This document shows, piece by piece, positions 27,104 to 39,562 of a DNA stretch of 64,000 nt. The stretch lies in the NCBI GenBank assembly GCA_013397455.1, contig VYZB01000095.1, positions 2,174,119-2,238,118 of the forward strand. The letters are read 5' to 3'. Both the position numbers and the translations under genes were made by a program. Each line of letters starts with the position of its first letter. Position 1 is the first letter of the stretch. The notes under the pieces are model-generated. The model ran no database searches and was not told the DNA's origin. It saw only the letters and a list, made by a program, of their open reading frames with translations. The DNA is from Crotophaga sulcirostris (taxonomy: Eukaryota > Chordata > Aves > Cuculiformes > Crotophagidae).

Positions 27104-28167
27104 GTTTGTTGAATGTTTCACTATTCTGTAGCACAATCTCCGTACTATGTCAGTATCCCCCAGCAGCCCTTCTCCTGTACCTATCATGCAGTGATAACTC
27201 AGTGATGTCCCTGGAGTCTTCCACAGTGCTGACAGAAAAAAAAATGCATCTGGAACTCACCATGTATTGCAACGCAATTGCAAAATTTGTACAAGAGTTC
27301 AAAAAGGTTATGAAGGGATCGTAAATAGTCTCAGCTCCCAGATTAACCATCCTTTTCCATAAGCATGGACAAAGCTCTTAATTGTTTTCAGCTTCAGTAA
27401 CTGCTTTGGGATTCTTAGAAAAAAGATGCTACCTACCACAGTGATGCTGCTGCTGTAAATCACTTAGGCTGCTGGGTTTTTTACCTTCAATGCCTTTCTC
27501 ATTTTGTTCACCAAAGTAAATGCTGCTCTGAAAACGATTAGAGTTGTCAGACCTCAGCCACCGTGCTATCTTCTGACACAAGTGACTATTTAATGCAATA
27601 AACTCTTGTTGATTCACTGTGCAAACATATTCAAATTGTTTCTCTGTACGCTCTGGTAAATGGAGATGCTATGTGGCTCCCTCGTATGCTTCATCAAGGG
27701 CTGGTGGGGATGAGAGTTGCTGTAACTGGGGCAACGTAGTGCTGATGTTTCTCAGTGTCCCAGTTTGTGACAACATCTGCTGTGAGTGAATTTTCTTAAA
27801 TTTAAAAACAAACAGCCAGCAAGATGGGAGAGGAAAAAAAACCTCAGTGGACCTGAGTTGTTTAAAGATTGAGTTTCTGGGACTTCCCCTTGCCAAATGA
27901 TTCATTCCAAAGAGCAGCAGCACTAGCAACTACAGAAGCATTAATCATATCAGAGACTGAGATATATGTCAAGTGTATTGCTCTATCGGTTAAATACTGG
28001 AATATTTCAATACTGTGTAGGAAATTTGGATTTTGCTGCTTTTTTTTTTTTTAGTAGCAAGTGGTCAAAGTTGCTTTAAGTCTTTATTTACTACATGTTG
28101 TAGTTTTGAGTACCCAAGCATATCCATTAATATTAGCAAAATTTAACTTTGGCATTTCATGCTATAG
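27104..28167 (+). other. Short CNTN4 intron between exons A and B
   Basis: A 1064-bp intron beginning GTTTGT and ending gctatag. It splits the codon before the Trp of Ig1 (phase 2). If retained, the reading frame from exon A meets TAG at 27129-27131, truncating the protein inside Ig1. No repeat was recognised inside it. Confidence 0.9.
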
Positions 28168-28343
28168 GTGGAAGTTAAATGGAACCAGTATTGGCATCGG
28201 TATGGATTACCGCTACAGCATGGTGGAAGGCAGCCTGTTGATCAATAATCCAAATAAAACCCAAGATACTGGAACATACCAGTGTGTAGCAACAAACCCG
28301 TTTGGAACGATTGTCAGCAGAGAAGCAAGGCTTCAGTTTGCTT
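28168..28343 (+). CDS. CNTN4: CNTN4 coding exon B: second half of Ig domain 1
   Basis: This 176-nt exon encodes 58 complete residues beginning WKLNGTS and ending ARLQFA, with one base of a split codon at each end. It holds the core of an I-set Ig domain: the invariant Trp (WKLNG), the DTGTYQC motif with the second disulfide Cys, and the final strand [11 protein letters not shown]. Two N-glycosylation sequons are visible, N-G-T and [15 protein letters not shown] and FGTIVSREA are strongly contactin-4-like; CNTN3 differs clearly in this part as I recall it. The acceptor is gctatag followed by GTGG, with a modest pyrimidine tract. The donor is an ideal gtaagt. Exons A and B join as ATA GG/G TGG, restoring frame across a 1064-bp intron. 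The last base T pairs with AT of exon C to give Tyr. Confidence 0.96.
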
Positions 28344-29924
28344 GTAAGTAACAACACGACGTCTGTTCCTGCAGCATGCTAGAAAAACTGAGCACACAAT
28401 GCCTGCTTTCCTTAACATTTTCTACTGCATTTCGAAGTATTCTCTGAACTGTTGATGGAGTATAGAAGACACCTGGATTTAGAGTGGAAATGTGAATGAG
28501 GAATAGATGCCATATGTAGTATGCAGTGTATAATGTCTTATTTCTTGAGAAAGAGGTCACCTAGGAAAGTATCTGGCAAATGGGATCTCACCATTGATTT
28601 TTCCTTTCCTTGGAGAATTAAAGCTTCAAACTATTTGAAGGAGCACACTCTTTATAGGGAATAAATTCACAGTGGCAGTTTTAACAAGTCCTGCATTTCA
28701 GTACTTAGGTACAAGTGCTCTCAAGTATAGATGGTATTTTGTAACTGTGTAAAAAGGAAAACAGGCTGCTTCATATGTATTTTGGTTGAATTCAGAGCTG
28801 CAGCTTCGTGTCAATAGCCAAGGATAATAGAAGACAGAGGTCTTGATGTGAATTACCATTATATGAAATTATGGAAAACCATTTTGAAATACATGGTAAA
28901 GTCCTTGAAAGTGGGCAAATGATAACACAGAACCACAAGTCATCTTTTTTCCTCATGTAGTTGCAAAAGTGAAGGCAGACAATAGATATACAGGTTTATT
29001 CGTCCAAACCTGTGTGATTTCACTGTGCCATTGTCCCAGACGTGGTGTACGTAGAAGCTGAGTTATTACAGCAGTATCTACTATGAAATATTCTTGCATG
29101 CACATGCAGGACTTCAAGGCAGTCCATTCCCTGACATGAAACCATCAATAATGGTGAGCTGATCTTTCAGTAGACTTTAGTGAAAGATGCTTCTCACCAA
29201 CTGGCAAAAGAAGTTGATGTGCTACGTCTACAAAAATAAAAAGGTAAAAATGTCAGTAAACACTAGGTTTGTGCAACACAGAGAGGTGATTTGTAGTAAG
29301 AAATATTACTGTGAGTGAAGTCCTCTGTCTCTCCATGCAGTCTACAATATATTATCTGTTTGTTGATGACCTGCGTGTGTTTTCCCATGACTGAATGTGA
29401 ATTTTCACTCTGGGTAGAGAACAGCTTCCTCTAGATCAATCTCATCGCTCCAGATTTCAATACGTCAAGGCAATTCCTTCATAAATATTGCGTTGGTCTG
29501 CTTCTCTGGAGACCACATGTTTCACAGCAGGCCCTGTCTTATGAATTGTGTTCTTCTGCGAGCTATTGGGGTGAGCATCATTCAGAGCAGAGCACTTCAA
29601 AACTCCCTTGGCAGGGTTCACACTGTTTGCTGAAGTCAGTCTTTTTTTAATGACAAGCTGGGTACCAGTTGCAGTTCCTTAGATTGCTGATCCCAGGCTT
29701 CAAAGGGACTAGGAAGGAGGGTGACAATGCTGGTAAGTGCAGTTTCCACTCACTACTTGAGTGGAAATACATCAGCTTCCTTGCTAGTTTAAATCATTAT
29801 GCACCAAATAACCAGGATCTTGCAAGCACAGAAAGTTCTGTGCAAAAATTAAGAAACAGTCAACCTTAAAAATTTTATCTTTGCTTCAGATACAGAATGT
29901 TTAGTAAATTCTGTTTGTTCCCAA
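28344..29924 (+). other. CNTN4 intron sequence after exon B
   Basis: AT-rich intron starting with the consensus donor gtaagt. No repeat or gene recognised. Confidence 0.7.
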
Positions 29925-30064
29925 CGTTAGACACATAAGATTCAGCTGGACAGGGTTCTGGGCCATCTTGTCTAGACTGTGCTTTTGCCAAGAAATATTG
30001 CTCAGACGGTCCTTGAGGTCCCTTCCAATCTGGTATTCTATGATTTATTCTATGATTCTGTGAT
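29925..30064 (+). mobile_element. CR1 LINE, 3' end fragment
   Basis: The stretch contains GAGGTCCCTTCCAATCTGG, a hallmark of avian CR1 3' ends, preceded by GGGCCATCTTGTCTAGACTG and followed by the tail ATTCTATGATTTATTCTATGATTCTGTGATT (given here only as ATTCTATGA-type units, about three copies at 30034-30064). It is 5'-truncated, as most CR1 copies are, and in sense orientation relative to CNTN4. It has no coding capacity. Confidence 0.85.
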
Positions 30065-31600
30065 TAATTTATCTATCTTGATGAGTGATGCAGCGAGCAA
30101 AAATCTTTCAAGTTTTCTAGTTGAACAAACACAAATTTGGTTTGTCTGGTTCTTAGTTAGGAAAATTCAATTAAAAAACCAAAACTTTCCAGTTAAAGTA
30201 AAGATGGGGAACTTGAATAAATGTATTATTTTTGATTCCTGATTTTTAGATTGCTAAAACTGTATAATCAGTATAGAAACATTTGGACTGAAGAAAAAAT
30301 AATAGCATACATAAAGGTAGGCTCTGTGCTTTCACAAAACAGTAAGTCATTGTCTTGTATAATCAAAGGGATTGCAACCAGAATTAACTGAATTATGAAA
30401 TACAGAGTTGTTTAAGTTTATTACAGAAGCTCTGCTTCTAGGAACCAATAAAAATGAGCATCTGTATTAGTAATGTGTATTTTTCAGCCTTGATGTCCAT
30501 GACATGTGAAAGCAGTGGTACTGCTTCATAAAACCACTTGCCTTAATGTGGTTTTATTTCAAACATATTAATTTTTTAATAACCTTGTGTAAATTCCGCA
30601 TGGAATAACCTAAAACGTTGTATGGTTTACTCCTTCTAGCCACTGGTGAGCTCCCTTAAAGTTGTTTGCTCCCAATTGCACTCTCAGAAGTTTTCCCTTT
30701 TATCAAGTTATTTTCCTTGAATTTACGTACTTGTTTAGCATCTGGATTACACACTCAGTCTGACCCAGCTCCAGCACTTTAGCTTTATCTCCCACACCCT
30801 GCTATGTTATGTTATTTAATTGTGGAAATCCAATTGGTTAGAGAATCAGGACCGTACTGCTTAACCTGTCCATAGTCTCCCACTTCATCCAAGCAACTCC
30901 TTATTTTCCACAAAATCGGTCTGGTTTTTGATTTTTGTGTTACCTCATTTTTGTTTCTGAGGAAAATTATGCTGGCTCTTTTGAAGCTAATGTGTCTGGA
31001 TTTGAGGGGTTTTTTTGTCCTTCTAAGGGTTAAAGTCTGAATCCTGGGTTATCATTAATATATGTTCATTCATTCTTCAAGGACTGTCTTGTTCTTCTCT
31101 GGCATTTTCACTGAAGATTAAACTGTGATGTAGCTATTCAACCTCTGGTGGAGGTCAGAGAGGGTCAGCAATTTAATCCTTGAAATATGTATTTAGGTTA
31201 CAAACTCATTACGATAAAAGTGCTAATATTTTCCCCCAATACTTGCTTTGTGATAGATCATTTACATTTCAAATTTGTTCTCTCACTCTTCTTTTTTCTT
31301 TTTTTTTTTTCCAATGTGACTTGTCTATGAAATTGAACATATTTTTGGAGAATGAGGATTCTCCTGTGCCACAACAACAGAATATGGATTAATGATACCC
31401 TAAACCCTGTGCTTATAGCAATACAGGCTCTCAAAAAATAAAAAAAAAGCTTTAAGCTTTGAGTATGAATTCTAATAATGGCTTCTCCAAAATGATATAC
31501 GAAAGCACAGCTGAACTAGATAAAATTATGTGCTTTTTATTTTAGGGGATGGGGCTTTGCTTGACAATTTTATTCACTGTACCGTAGTTTCTGTTCGGAA
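30065..31600 (+). other. CNTN4 intron sequence, nothing recognised
   Basis: AT-rich intron, including a T-rich tract near 31295-31312. No gene or nameable repeat. Confidence 0.65.
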
Positions 31601-31710
31601 ATAACACTGAAATCAATAAGAAGTTATGCCTGGAAAGCAGTGCAGCTCTGATGCTGCAGTTTAGAGATGTACCCACCCATTCAGATATATGATTAAAGCT
31701 GTTTACTTAT

Positions 31711-31790
31711 GGCCCGGATCCTGCTTCCATTTAAGTCAAAGATAAAACTTGTATTGATTTTTAGTGGCACCAAGAGTTGGACCCTGCCCC
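31711..31790. repeat. Old sauropsid inverted-repeat element
   Basis: GGCCCGGATCCTGCTTCC followed by ATTTAAGTCAA, then a diverged complementary half ending GTTGGACCCTGCCCC. This fits a pattern I know from bird, turtle and crocodile genomes (ggcccgatcctgctcccattgaagtcaatgg and its reverse complement). Related words (TGAAATCAATAAGAAGTTATG) lie upstream near 31610. The family name is uncertain. Confidence 0.5.
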
Positions 31791-31799
31791 TTAGAAAGT

Positions 31800-34440
31800 G
31801 ATGAATTTGCAAGTTGTTCTGCCTTCTCAGCTCCCATTCTCTTTGGCATGACTTGAAGGTGCTGGGCAGAGTGGTACGCTGTGAGCAGGATGCACTCCTA
31901 ATGAGCGCCTGTGCCAGATTATTTCTACTGACTGCGAAGTAATTTAGAAAATGGAACATGAGTGCACACAGGTGCTGGAAGTTGCATTTATACCCGCATC
32001 TCCATAAGTATGAAATCCCAAAGCTGAATCCCGGGAAAAGCTTCAAGAGCTTGTCTGTCACCAATGCAAGGCAGCATTGATGCCCTTCCCTAGAGAAGCT
32101 TCCAGCCTGGTGTACACAGCATTTGCAGACTCTTCTCAGGAGTCTGCATTTGTAGGACTAAGATTTAGTTTCCCTTATTTTGGTGACCTCTGCTAGTGCT
32201 AATCTTATTTGCTAACAGCTACTACTGGTTGTCTGGACTATGCTCATACTCCATGCCCTGTGCAGGTAATGACCCGGGCGCTTTCAGATCTAATCCTCTG
32301 CCTTTTCTATTGAGTATCGAGTGTGGTTAATGTCCAAAGGATTGTGCTCCTGGGCAGCTGAGTCCCAATGACTTCCCAGCAGAAATGTCTTTGCAGAAGC
32401 CCCCAGTCTATTGCTATGTGTGTGTGGCTATGGGGTGTGCCACCTTTCACATGACTTGTGGTTCACCTATCATCTTCAGGTCTGCTCTTGCTTAACCAAA
32501 GCAAAGACTCCTAATGAAAATGGCCAGCTTGTCACACCTCTTCAAAATGAGCAATGCTGGTGGAAATGGGTTCAGGAGTAAAAAGTCTTCTACTTGTAAC
32601 TCTTTGCTAAGTTATGCCCAGATCCGTTCCTTTACAATCCCATTGGTGGGGCGGGATGAGCAAGATGGGGACTCTCCCCAGCAAAGAGAATGGTGGTTAT
32701 TATCTTACACTTAGCTGATTTACAAGCACCTATAGAGTAAGAATTCTAATTAGAGATTAACTTTGATATTTATTTTACCTTGCTGAGGCGGCAGTTTGTT
32801 TTCTACCACAAAAGCTTTGAAGCCAAGCATTTTTGCACAGCTCCAGGAGCAGTGCAGGGAGTCAATCTGGACACCCCTGTAACCCCACCCTGGTGTCTTC
32901 AGATTGTATCTGCTTCATTGCCACCTCCACCTGCAGCAGCTAATGCATCCCCAGGATGGTGCCAAGGCTCCACTCTGCTCTCCTGGCAGATGACCCCTGT
33001 CTTCTCCTGTGGAGTCATCCCCAGTGCTGGTAGATGAAATATCCTTTCCCTGCTGTGATAACTAGACTCAATTTGGCCCTAAACTCCTCAGCAGGATTTG
33101 CAGTTTAACCTGAAAGACACAAAGACAGTGCTACCTGCAGTAATGCTAGTTTGAAAATGAACTCTCCAAAGAGTGGGTGAGTAGCTATGCAGTAGTCATT
33201 GTCTTTCTCATCAGTACTGATATTTGTCACATGCTGTTGATTTTGAAATGAGTATCTAAAGAGGAAAATCAAGTTCAAATTGGTGCAGTTTTTCAGTCAT
33301 AGCATTGTTTTGCCTCCTGTTGTTTTAAAAACTGCCTAAAAGTGATGTCTGTGAAACATGAGCTATTAGAGAAATGAGACGTGCTTTTCAGGGGTTTTAG
33401 CTTTTTTCACATTGTCACACCCTACACTGGGAAGACAGTTGGTGTCCTTCCTCCCACTCTGCACAGAGATGCTTCTCTGAAATCAGTGCCTTTCTGACCC
33501 GTAGCAATTTTCTATGAAGGAGTTTCCTTTGAATCTGTAATTTAACAGGTCCATGCTAATACTATGGGTATTTTCTGTAGTTGGCAAAAATGATATTGAG
33601 ATGTCCTGGGGCCTGAGGCACCAATTTTTAGAAGAGAAATGACACCCCAGGAGAGAGGATGACAGGGTTGAAGGGAGGTGTCCTGAGAGGATGCTGAAGC
33701 AGCAGCAGCGGCAGCAAACCATTGCTGTGCTACCCTGAAGCCCCAGGCTGTGGGCAGATAAGATGAGATGAAAGGGGAAAGGTCTCCTCCTCCTGCACAT
33801 GGCCTGAACGAGTGCAGTGGCTGATTCTGTGTGTGGAATTTAGCTTGAACTGGTTTACTGTGTTTGAAGATTAAACCATGCTGAAAGGGCAGCGTTTGCA
33901 GGTGGGCTTTCCTCCGCCACTAGCTGGGGCAGCACCCTCAGACTTACGTTTTGTGCATTTTCCATTCGATTGTTCATTTATGGAAACTCTTAACTTTCTT
34001 CTTCGTTACCATGAATGTACCCCTAACGGGAGGGAATCACACTATTGTTTCTGAAAACTGTTTCCCCTGCACTTTATTAAAGGAATTTGTTTTATAGAAG
34101 TGTTTCTGTGAAAATAATTGTTACGCATGAATTAGCAGCTAGGACTTGGCACTGTGCAGTGCAAGTGGTAGTAGAAAATACAGTAATAATGCAATTGCAA
34201 TGAGAATACTTTGGGGCTTTGACCTACCATCCCAAAATAATTTCACTGTGATGATAGAAAAAGAAAATTACTCCCAACATTATACTGAAAAGGATTTTTT
34301 TCGATATTCCCATTGCTGGAATGATTCCTGTTATATCTTGTACCCTAGCAAATCCCATAATTTTTGCTATTAGTTGCTAAGAAACAAATTATAATTGCTG
34401 CTCAAATTCTTCACTGTTGTACCCTCTTATTGCCCTGAAG
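31800..34440 (+). other. CNTN4 intron sequence, nothing recognised
   Basis: Mixed composition, with a moderately GC-rich, CAG-containing stretch near 33690-33720. Minus-strand open frames here (up to about 123 codons) overlap the old repeat and lack recognisable domains. Confidence 0.6.
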
Positions 34441-34459
34441 TGCATTCATTTTCTTTTTG

Positions 34460-34690
34460 GAGATTAAATGATCAATGAAGTAATTCTTTCAAGAACAATT
34501 AATAATGAAAACATTTTCAGAAAACCACCAAAGTATCTGCCTTGCCTTGCCTAAACAAACAAGCGCAACAACAATTGCATTGATTGATCAATGAAGCGAT
34601 GCACTGCCGCTTGGCTGAATGAGGCATTCGGCACGCAAATTAAATCATTTCCGCAGTGATTACTAACGTCTGACTGTTGAGAAAAGATGA
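34460..34690. promoter_or_regulatory. Candidate conserved non-coding element (possible enhancer)
   Basis: The block has dense motif-like sequence: the 12-mer TGATCAATGAAG occurs twice (34469 and 34585), with SOX-like ACAATT/ACAATTG, PBX/HOX-like TGATTGAT, and homeodomain-like TTAAT words. Six CpGs survive in about 80 bp (34595-34675) of a CpG-poor intron. No repeat is recognised. This combination resembles developmental enhancers, but conservation was not tested. Confidence 0.35.
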
Positions 34691-36287
34691 TGTGTTTTAA
34701 ACCTCATGGAAATTAAGGAGACTGAGAGTTTGGCTTGGTTTTTTTTCCCGGAGTCAGATTGCAGCTGGGACGATGGGTATGTGCGGCTCTGCTCGTCCCT
34801 CAGCAGCCCATCAGCTGCCCATGCTCATCCTCTGCAGGAAATTAATTTTTTCAAGGTTTTCTGCCTGAGAAGGGCAGAAACACCATTTGGCACCTTTTTC
34901 TGACTCCTTCATTATTTCCGTTCTCACCCGTGCCGAGACAAGGGAAGTGCCTCTGCCTGCAGCTACCACCACAGGACATGTGTACATGCACTTCAGTTCT
35001 GGTTTTCAGTCCAATATTGAAACACCATGCTCTCCTGTTTCTCGCTGAGGTACCCCTTCTGCTTTTTCAGAGCCTGGACTTCCAACCTGCAACTCTTCCC
35101 ATAGCTGGGTCACTTCTTCCTGACATTTTCATCAGCACGCTGCCGCCCATGTGTATTGTCACAATTCAGAGATAACACCCACAGCCAGCAGCTGGACTTT
35201 GCTTACACCCAGGACCCATGAACATGCCTTAAATAACTGAATTTTCTTAGTTTTTCTTACATCTTTAGGAAGTGGTTTTTTTAACATAACCTGCTTTCCC
35301 ATACGTGCCCCAAAATGTCCTTTGCTATGTTTTTTCCCTTTGAAGGCTCCCAGAGCCTCTGCAGGTCCAGGCCAGACACAGAGCTTGTTTCATTGCGGTG
35401 CACAGGAGCAACTCTGCAGCAACAGCAAATGACACCATGCTGGAAAGAGTCTACCCCTGCTTCCTCTGGCTGACCTTACTGTTTCAGTTTCCAAGGATAC
35501 TAAAAAACTCAATATAAAATTTCCCAGAAACACTGGATGCGTTTTTTTGAATTCTGGGTCCAATAAATAAGTCTGTTTAGGTACAGATTCTCTGGTAAGA
35601 GAGATTCCCCAGACTTTATATTCTTCCTAAAGGAATAATTGCTTTGTAGTTCCTGAAATTCTGCAAATAAAGAATTTTTTTGGGAGGTTACATGTGAACT
35701 TCTGTCCACTGACAGGGAACCCATCTCTCCAGGCTTCCCCAGTCCCACCAAAGTGGCTGGGATGTATTAGCCATCCTCATTTTCGTCCATGCATTTATAC
35801 AAATCAAGCTCGTCGCAGCTCGTAAGAGGAGGGTACGTGCTATTTGTGCTGTCCCAATTTCTGCAAATTTATAACGTTAAATTTGTCTAGGCTGTCAGAT
35901 AATATTTTGAGGCTAGTTAGAATGAATTTGGCTCAAGAACTGTCTCTTCCTCTATGCATATAAATAGAACCCCTGATTCCTCCTCTGGTGTCATTTACAG
36001 GAAAAATACCACTTATATCAGTAGAGGACCTGATGGTCTTATCCAAAATCAAACACTCCTGCTGTTTCGGCCCCCAGGACAGGGTTTGGTGTGATGCAGG
36101 GTGTGTTCTTAGCAAGGAAACAAGCAAATAGATTTGAGTTTTTCTACACAAGCATTTCCCAGTGTTTCTCTCCTTTGCTAAAATCTTAACTCAGCTATGT
36201 AAAGTGTTAGAGAGCCAGCTCCCAACCTCTGCACCTTTGCCACGCAGTCCCCAATGGGTGGAAAACTAGGCTAAGCCTCACGTAAGC

Positions 36288-36318
36288 TCTTCTTTTTTTC
36301 TTTTTTTTTCTTTTTTTT
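36288..36318 (+). repeat. T-rich polypyrimidine tract
   Basis: Three T runs separated by single C residues. Confidence 0.85.
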
Positions 36319-36856
36319 GATGAATAGGACCAACAGGGAGTACGTAGCAGAGGACAGACATATAACCTACTTTGCTTTCATCTGTGGTAGAAACGCCCTT
36401 AACTTAGAACAGAAACATAGGATTTATGCCTGCTTTGTTTCCACCCAAGGGTTATAAATAAGATGACTACATTATTACTTAAAGCGGTGGCAGGGCATTT
36501 GTAAATAATCAGTGCACCTTCTCTCAAAGCTAGTAATCTTGTAAGCCTACAGTGTTATTTAAGTGTATTTCAGTTTATATCATGCTGAAGTAGTGCTGCT
36601 GAGAGCAGAGTGTGTTGCATGGGGAGGTGTCAAAAGGCTGTGGCTGGGACCTGCTGCGCTGGGCAGGAAAGCTGCCACCAGCGCCTCTGGGCATCGCAAC
36701 ACAATGAGCTTAAGATCACAAGTCACAGCTCCACAGTTTCTTCTGTGGCTTAGAAATCATGGGAACAACAAGACACAGGCTTGAGAGGTTTTCTCTGTCT
36801 CTCTCCATATGTATTAGTTTTGCCTTTAATATGTAAAATAACTTATATTCAAAGTG

Positions 36857-36870
36857 TATATATATATATA
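36857..36870. repeat. (TA)7 microsatellite
   Basis: Seven TA units. Confidence 0.85.
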
Positions 36871-38659
36871 GTATCTAGGGGCTGGATCTCCAAGAACTAA
36901 ATGCAGATGCAGGTGTTTGTTTAAAAGGAATGCTTAAATGAACCAATATGGCCCCAGCGTGCCAAGGTCCAGTGACATAAGCATTCCTTGAAAAAAATTT
37001 TTAAAAGTCCTGCTATTATGTGAAACACTTTCTAGTTTTGAGAAAATTATCTTTTGTGTTAAATCATCGCAGGGTGCTGCGGAAAACACCAACTGGACCT
37101 GGAAGGAAATAGAGTTTTCTTATTTTCTCTGCTGTTCTGAATGAAGCAGTAAGTATTGAGGTTCTGAGCCCAGCTATTTGGGACAATTTCACTTTGAAAT
37201 GGAGTAGATCTCTCTGCATTTAAAGATCTTCTGGCCTTAGGCTTAATCAGTCACTTTGATAGCTCACCTGTTAACTTCATACCACCTTTGTTTTTACACA
37301 CTCAGTGCATAGATCATTAAGAAAGCTGTGAAGTTCCCATGGTAAGCTAAGGAGAGAGCAAGACTTTCTTTCTTGCCCTACTTTGCCCATGGTGTTGTGC
37401 AGGATTTGTTACTGTGCTATTTATCAGTAAAATTTCTTGTCCACTCTCGCACTCCTGAAGCCTTTGCAATTTGCCTGTATTACCAGCAAAGTAGTTCCTG
37501 TTGGTGGCCCTTTGGCTGCTTACCACTAGGTTATTAGAGAATTGTTGCACATCATTTGACATCTATTCTACACTTTGAAAGATAAAAGTGAGAATGAAAT
37601 AGTAGTATACCGTAAATACTAATGTGTGCTTAGCAGTAGTATTAATCCTCTTGACTGTGACTATATTTACAGAATATATTTCTGAGCATTTTTTCTTAAA
37701 TCAAAACCAAGCATAGGAACAGTTGAATGGCTGTGTAGATGACTTCAGAGTTTCATTTTTGCATAACTTCAGAATATAGCCCAGCTTCCTTCACTGAGTA
37801 CAGTCTTACTCCTGCAAATCACTGATGTCCACTTATTTTGATGAGAGCTAGAAGGGTGCATAAATAAGAGAGGAGAATAAATTGTGAATTTAAGTTACTA
37901 TTTTGACAATAAATGGAATAAGTCAGAAATGTAGATGCCAGTATAAAGCAGTATTCTCAAGAGTGCAGTGACTCTTCAGGGAACTCGGTTATTCAGAGAG
38001 ATTGAATCGTACTTTCTTGAAAAGACAGAACGGAATATGACCAACTGAAAATTCGTAAATTTTTAAAAAAAAAATTTCTCTCTTCCCTTAAAGAAAATAA
38101 TTAGTGTTCATAAGGATATTTCCTTCAAATGTTAAAATCTTGAAATTTTAACTGGGAAACCCATAGAGGCTTAGTCTGCAATATGGTCATAAGCAGCCAG
38201 GGTAGAGGATACGCTGTATCCCCATGCAGTGATGCTTCCTTGTGATTTCACATATGCATCCGTGGTTGCCACTTACTTGTCCTGAAGGAGTGAATTCTGA
38301 ACATTGTTTCCATAACAAGTAGTCTCTGCCTGCTTGCTCTCTCTGTTAAAGACGTTAGGGTTATGTGAGATCTGTGAACCATTGCTGTCCAGGATATACG
38401 TGATGAGTCTCAAACCACATAAACATCAGTGCTTCCAACTAAGGTTTCTTCTAGTCCAGGTTTTTCCCATTACGAATTTTTCCAAACATCTTGCAAAAAC
38501 TCATCCTAGAGTGACACAAATGTCTGAAGCGCTATAAGTATATGTTTCCGTGACATACTGTGATGGTTTTTTCTTGTATTTTGTGTCCATTGGATAGAGA
38601 ATAGGTCAAGGACTCAGAAGGTCTGTGTTATTGTCACAATTATTAGAATCCTTCTTGTA

Positions 38660-38735
38660 ACACCTCCCCTTTTGACTCTAAATCCCCTGGTCTGTCAAAT
38701 GAAATAATGCTGTTTACCTTGTTTGAAGAAATAAT
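38660..38735 (+). repeat. Possible MIR/L2-like SINE remnant
   Basis: The stretch CCCTGGTCTGTCAAATGAAA, then TAATGCTGTTTACC, resembles the 3' part of MIR-type SINEs (cctcatctgtaaaatgg...ataat...tacctacc). The match is weak and could be chance. Confidence 0.25.
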
Positions 38736-39531
38736 TATCGTCCTTAGGTTGATTCTTACTGATTCTGTATCAATGCAGATCAGTTTTGTCTTTAAATGCG
38801 TGGAAAATAGCAGTTACAGGACCCCCAGTCAAGCACATACTGTGCCCAAAGGCCAGAGGTCGACTCAGTAAGAAAATTTCTGTGCCTGTTGATGGGATGC
38901 AAGGCCAAGGCAGAACAGTTTTATCCTAGTGGCTGCTTTTTCATTGCTTTGTTTTATTCTTTCCTGTTTTCCTTCTGGAAGACAAAATCAGGGAGTCAGT
39001 GTTAGCATGCAAAGGACAGTGGAGCTTTACATATGTTTGTCAAAAGTTGTCCCATGTTAGTTTTCCTGTCTGCAACAAACGTGACTGCCATTTCATAATT
39101 CATTAGACATGAGAGATGAACAGAATGAAAATAAACTCCTCTCTGAGATGCTGCCTAGCATCATAATGTGCATTTCCATAAGCAAGCTGAACCACCACAT
39201 ACCCTCTGAGGATAAGGATCTCTATGGGGTCTTTTTCACTTGTGTTTTTATCAAGTAAAGTGAATTTTTTCTTTGAAACTTCTAGCTGATCAAGCTTGTG
39301 TCGCATTATTTTACATTGTTTGGGGTCTGAATTTGAATTCATTTAGCTGCACAAAGTAAGAAGGTGCAGCAGAGTGGGGAACATGAGGGGCATCTGCAAT
39401 ATTAATGCTCAACTATGAAGTGAGAGAGGGCTATGCAGTATCTCCCGCCACCAATAGAAGTACTGCTTTCTGGCTATTGCAAGATCATCTGTGCTGGCAG
39501 AAAGTATGTGAATAGCACAGAAATAACATAT

Positions 39532-39562
39532 AAAAAAAAAGGGGCGGGGGGGTGTGTGTGTG
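39532..39562 (+). repeat. Composite A/G/GT simple repeat
   Basis: Nine A, then GGGGCGGGGGG, then five GT units. Confidence 0.85.

Noticed and set aside
31693..32064. 123-codon minus-strand open frame
   Set aside because: It overlaps an old interspersed repeat and has no recognisable domain.
37785..37870. Possible further copy of the old sauropsid repeat (cagtcttactcctgc..., tccacttattttgatgaga)
   Set aside because: The match to the pattern I remember is too diverged to support.
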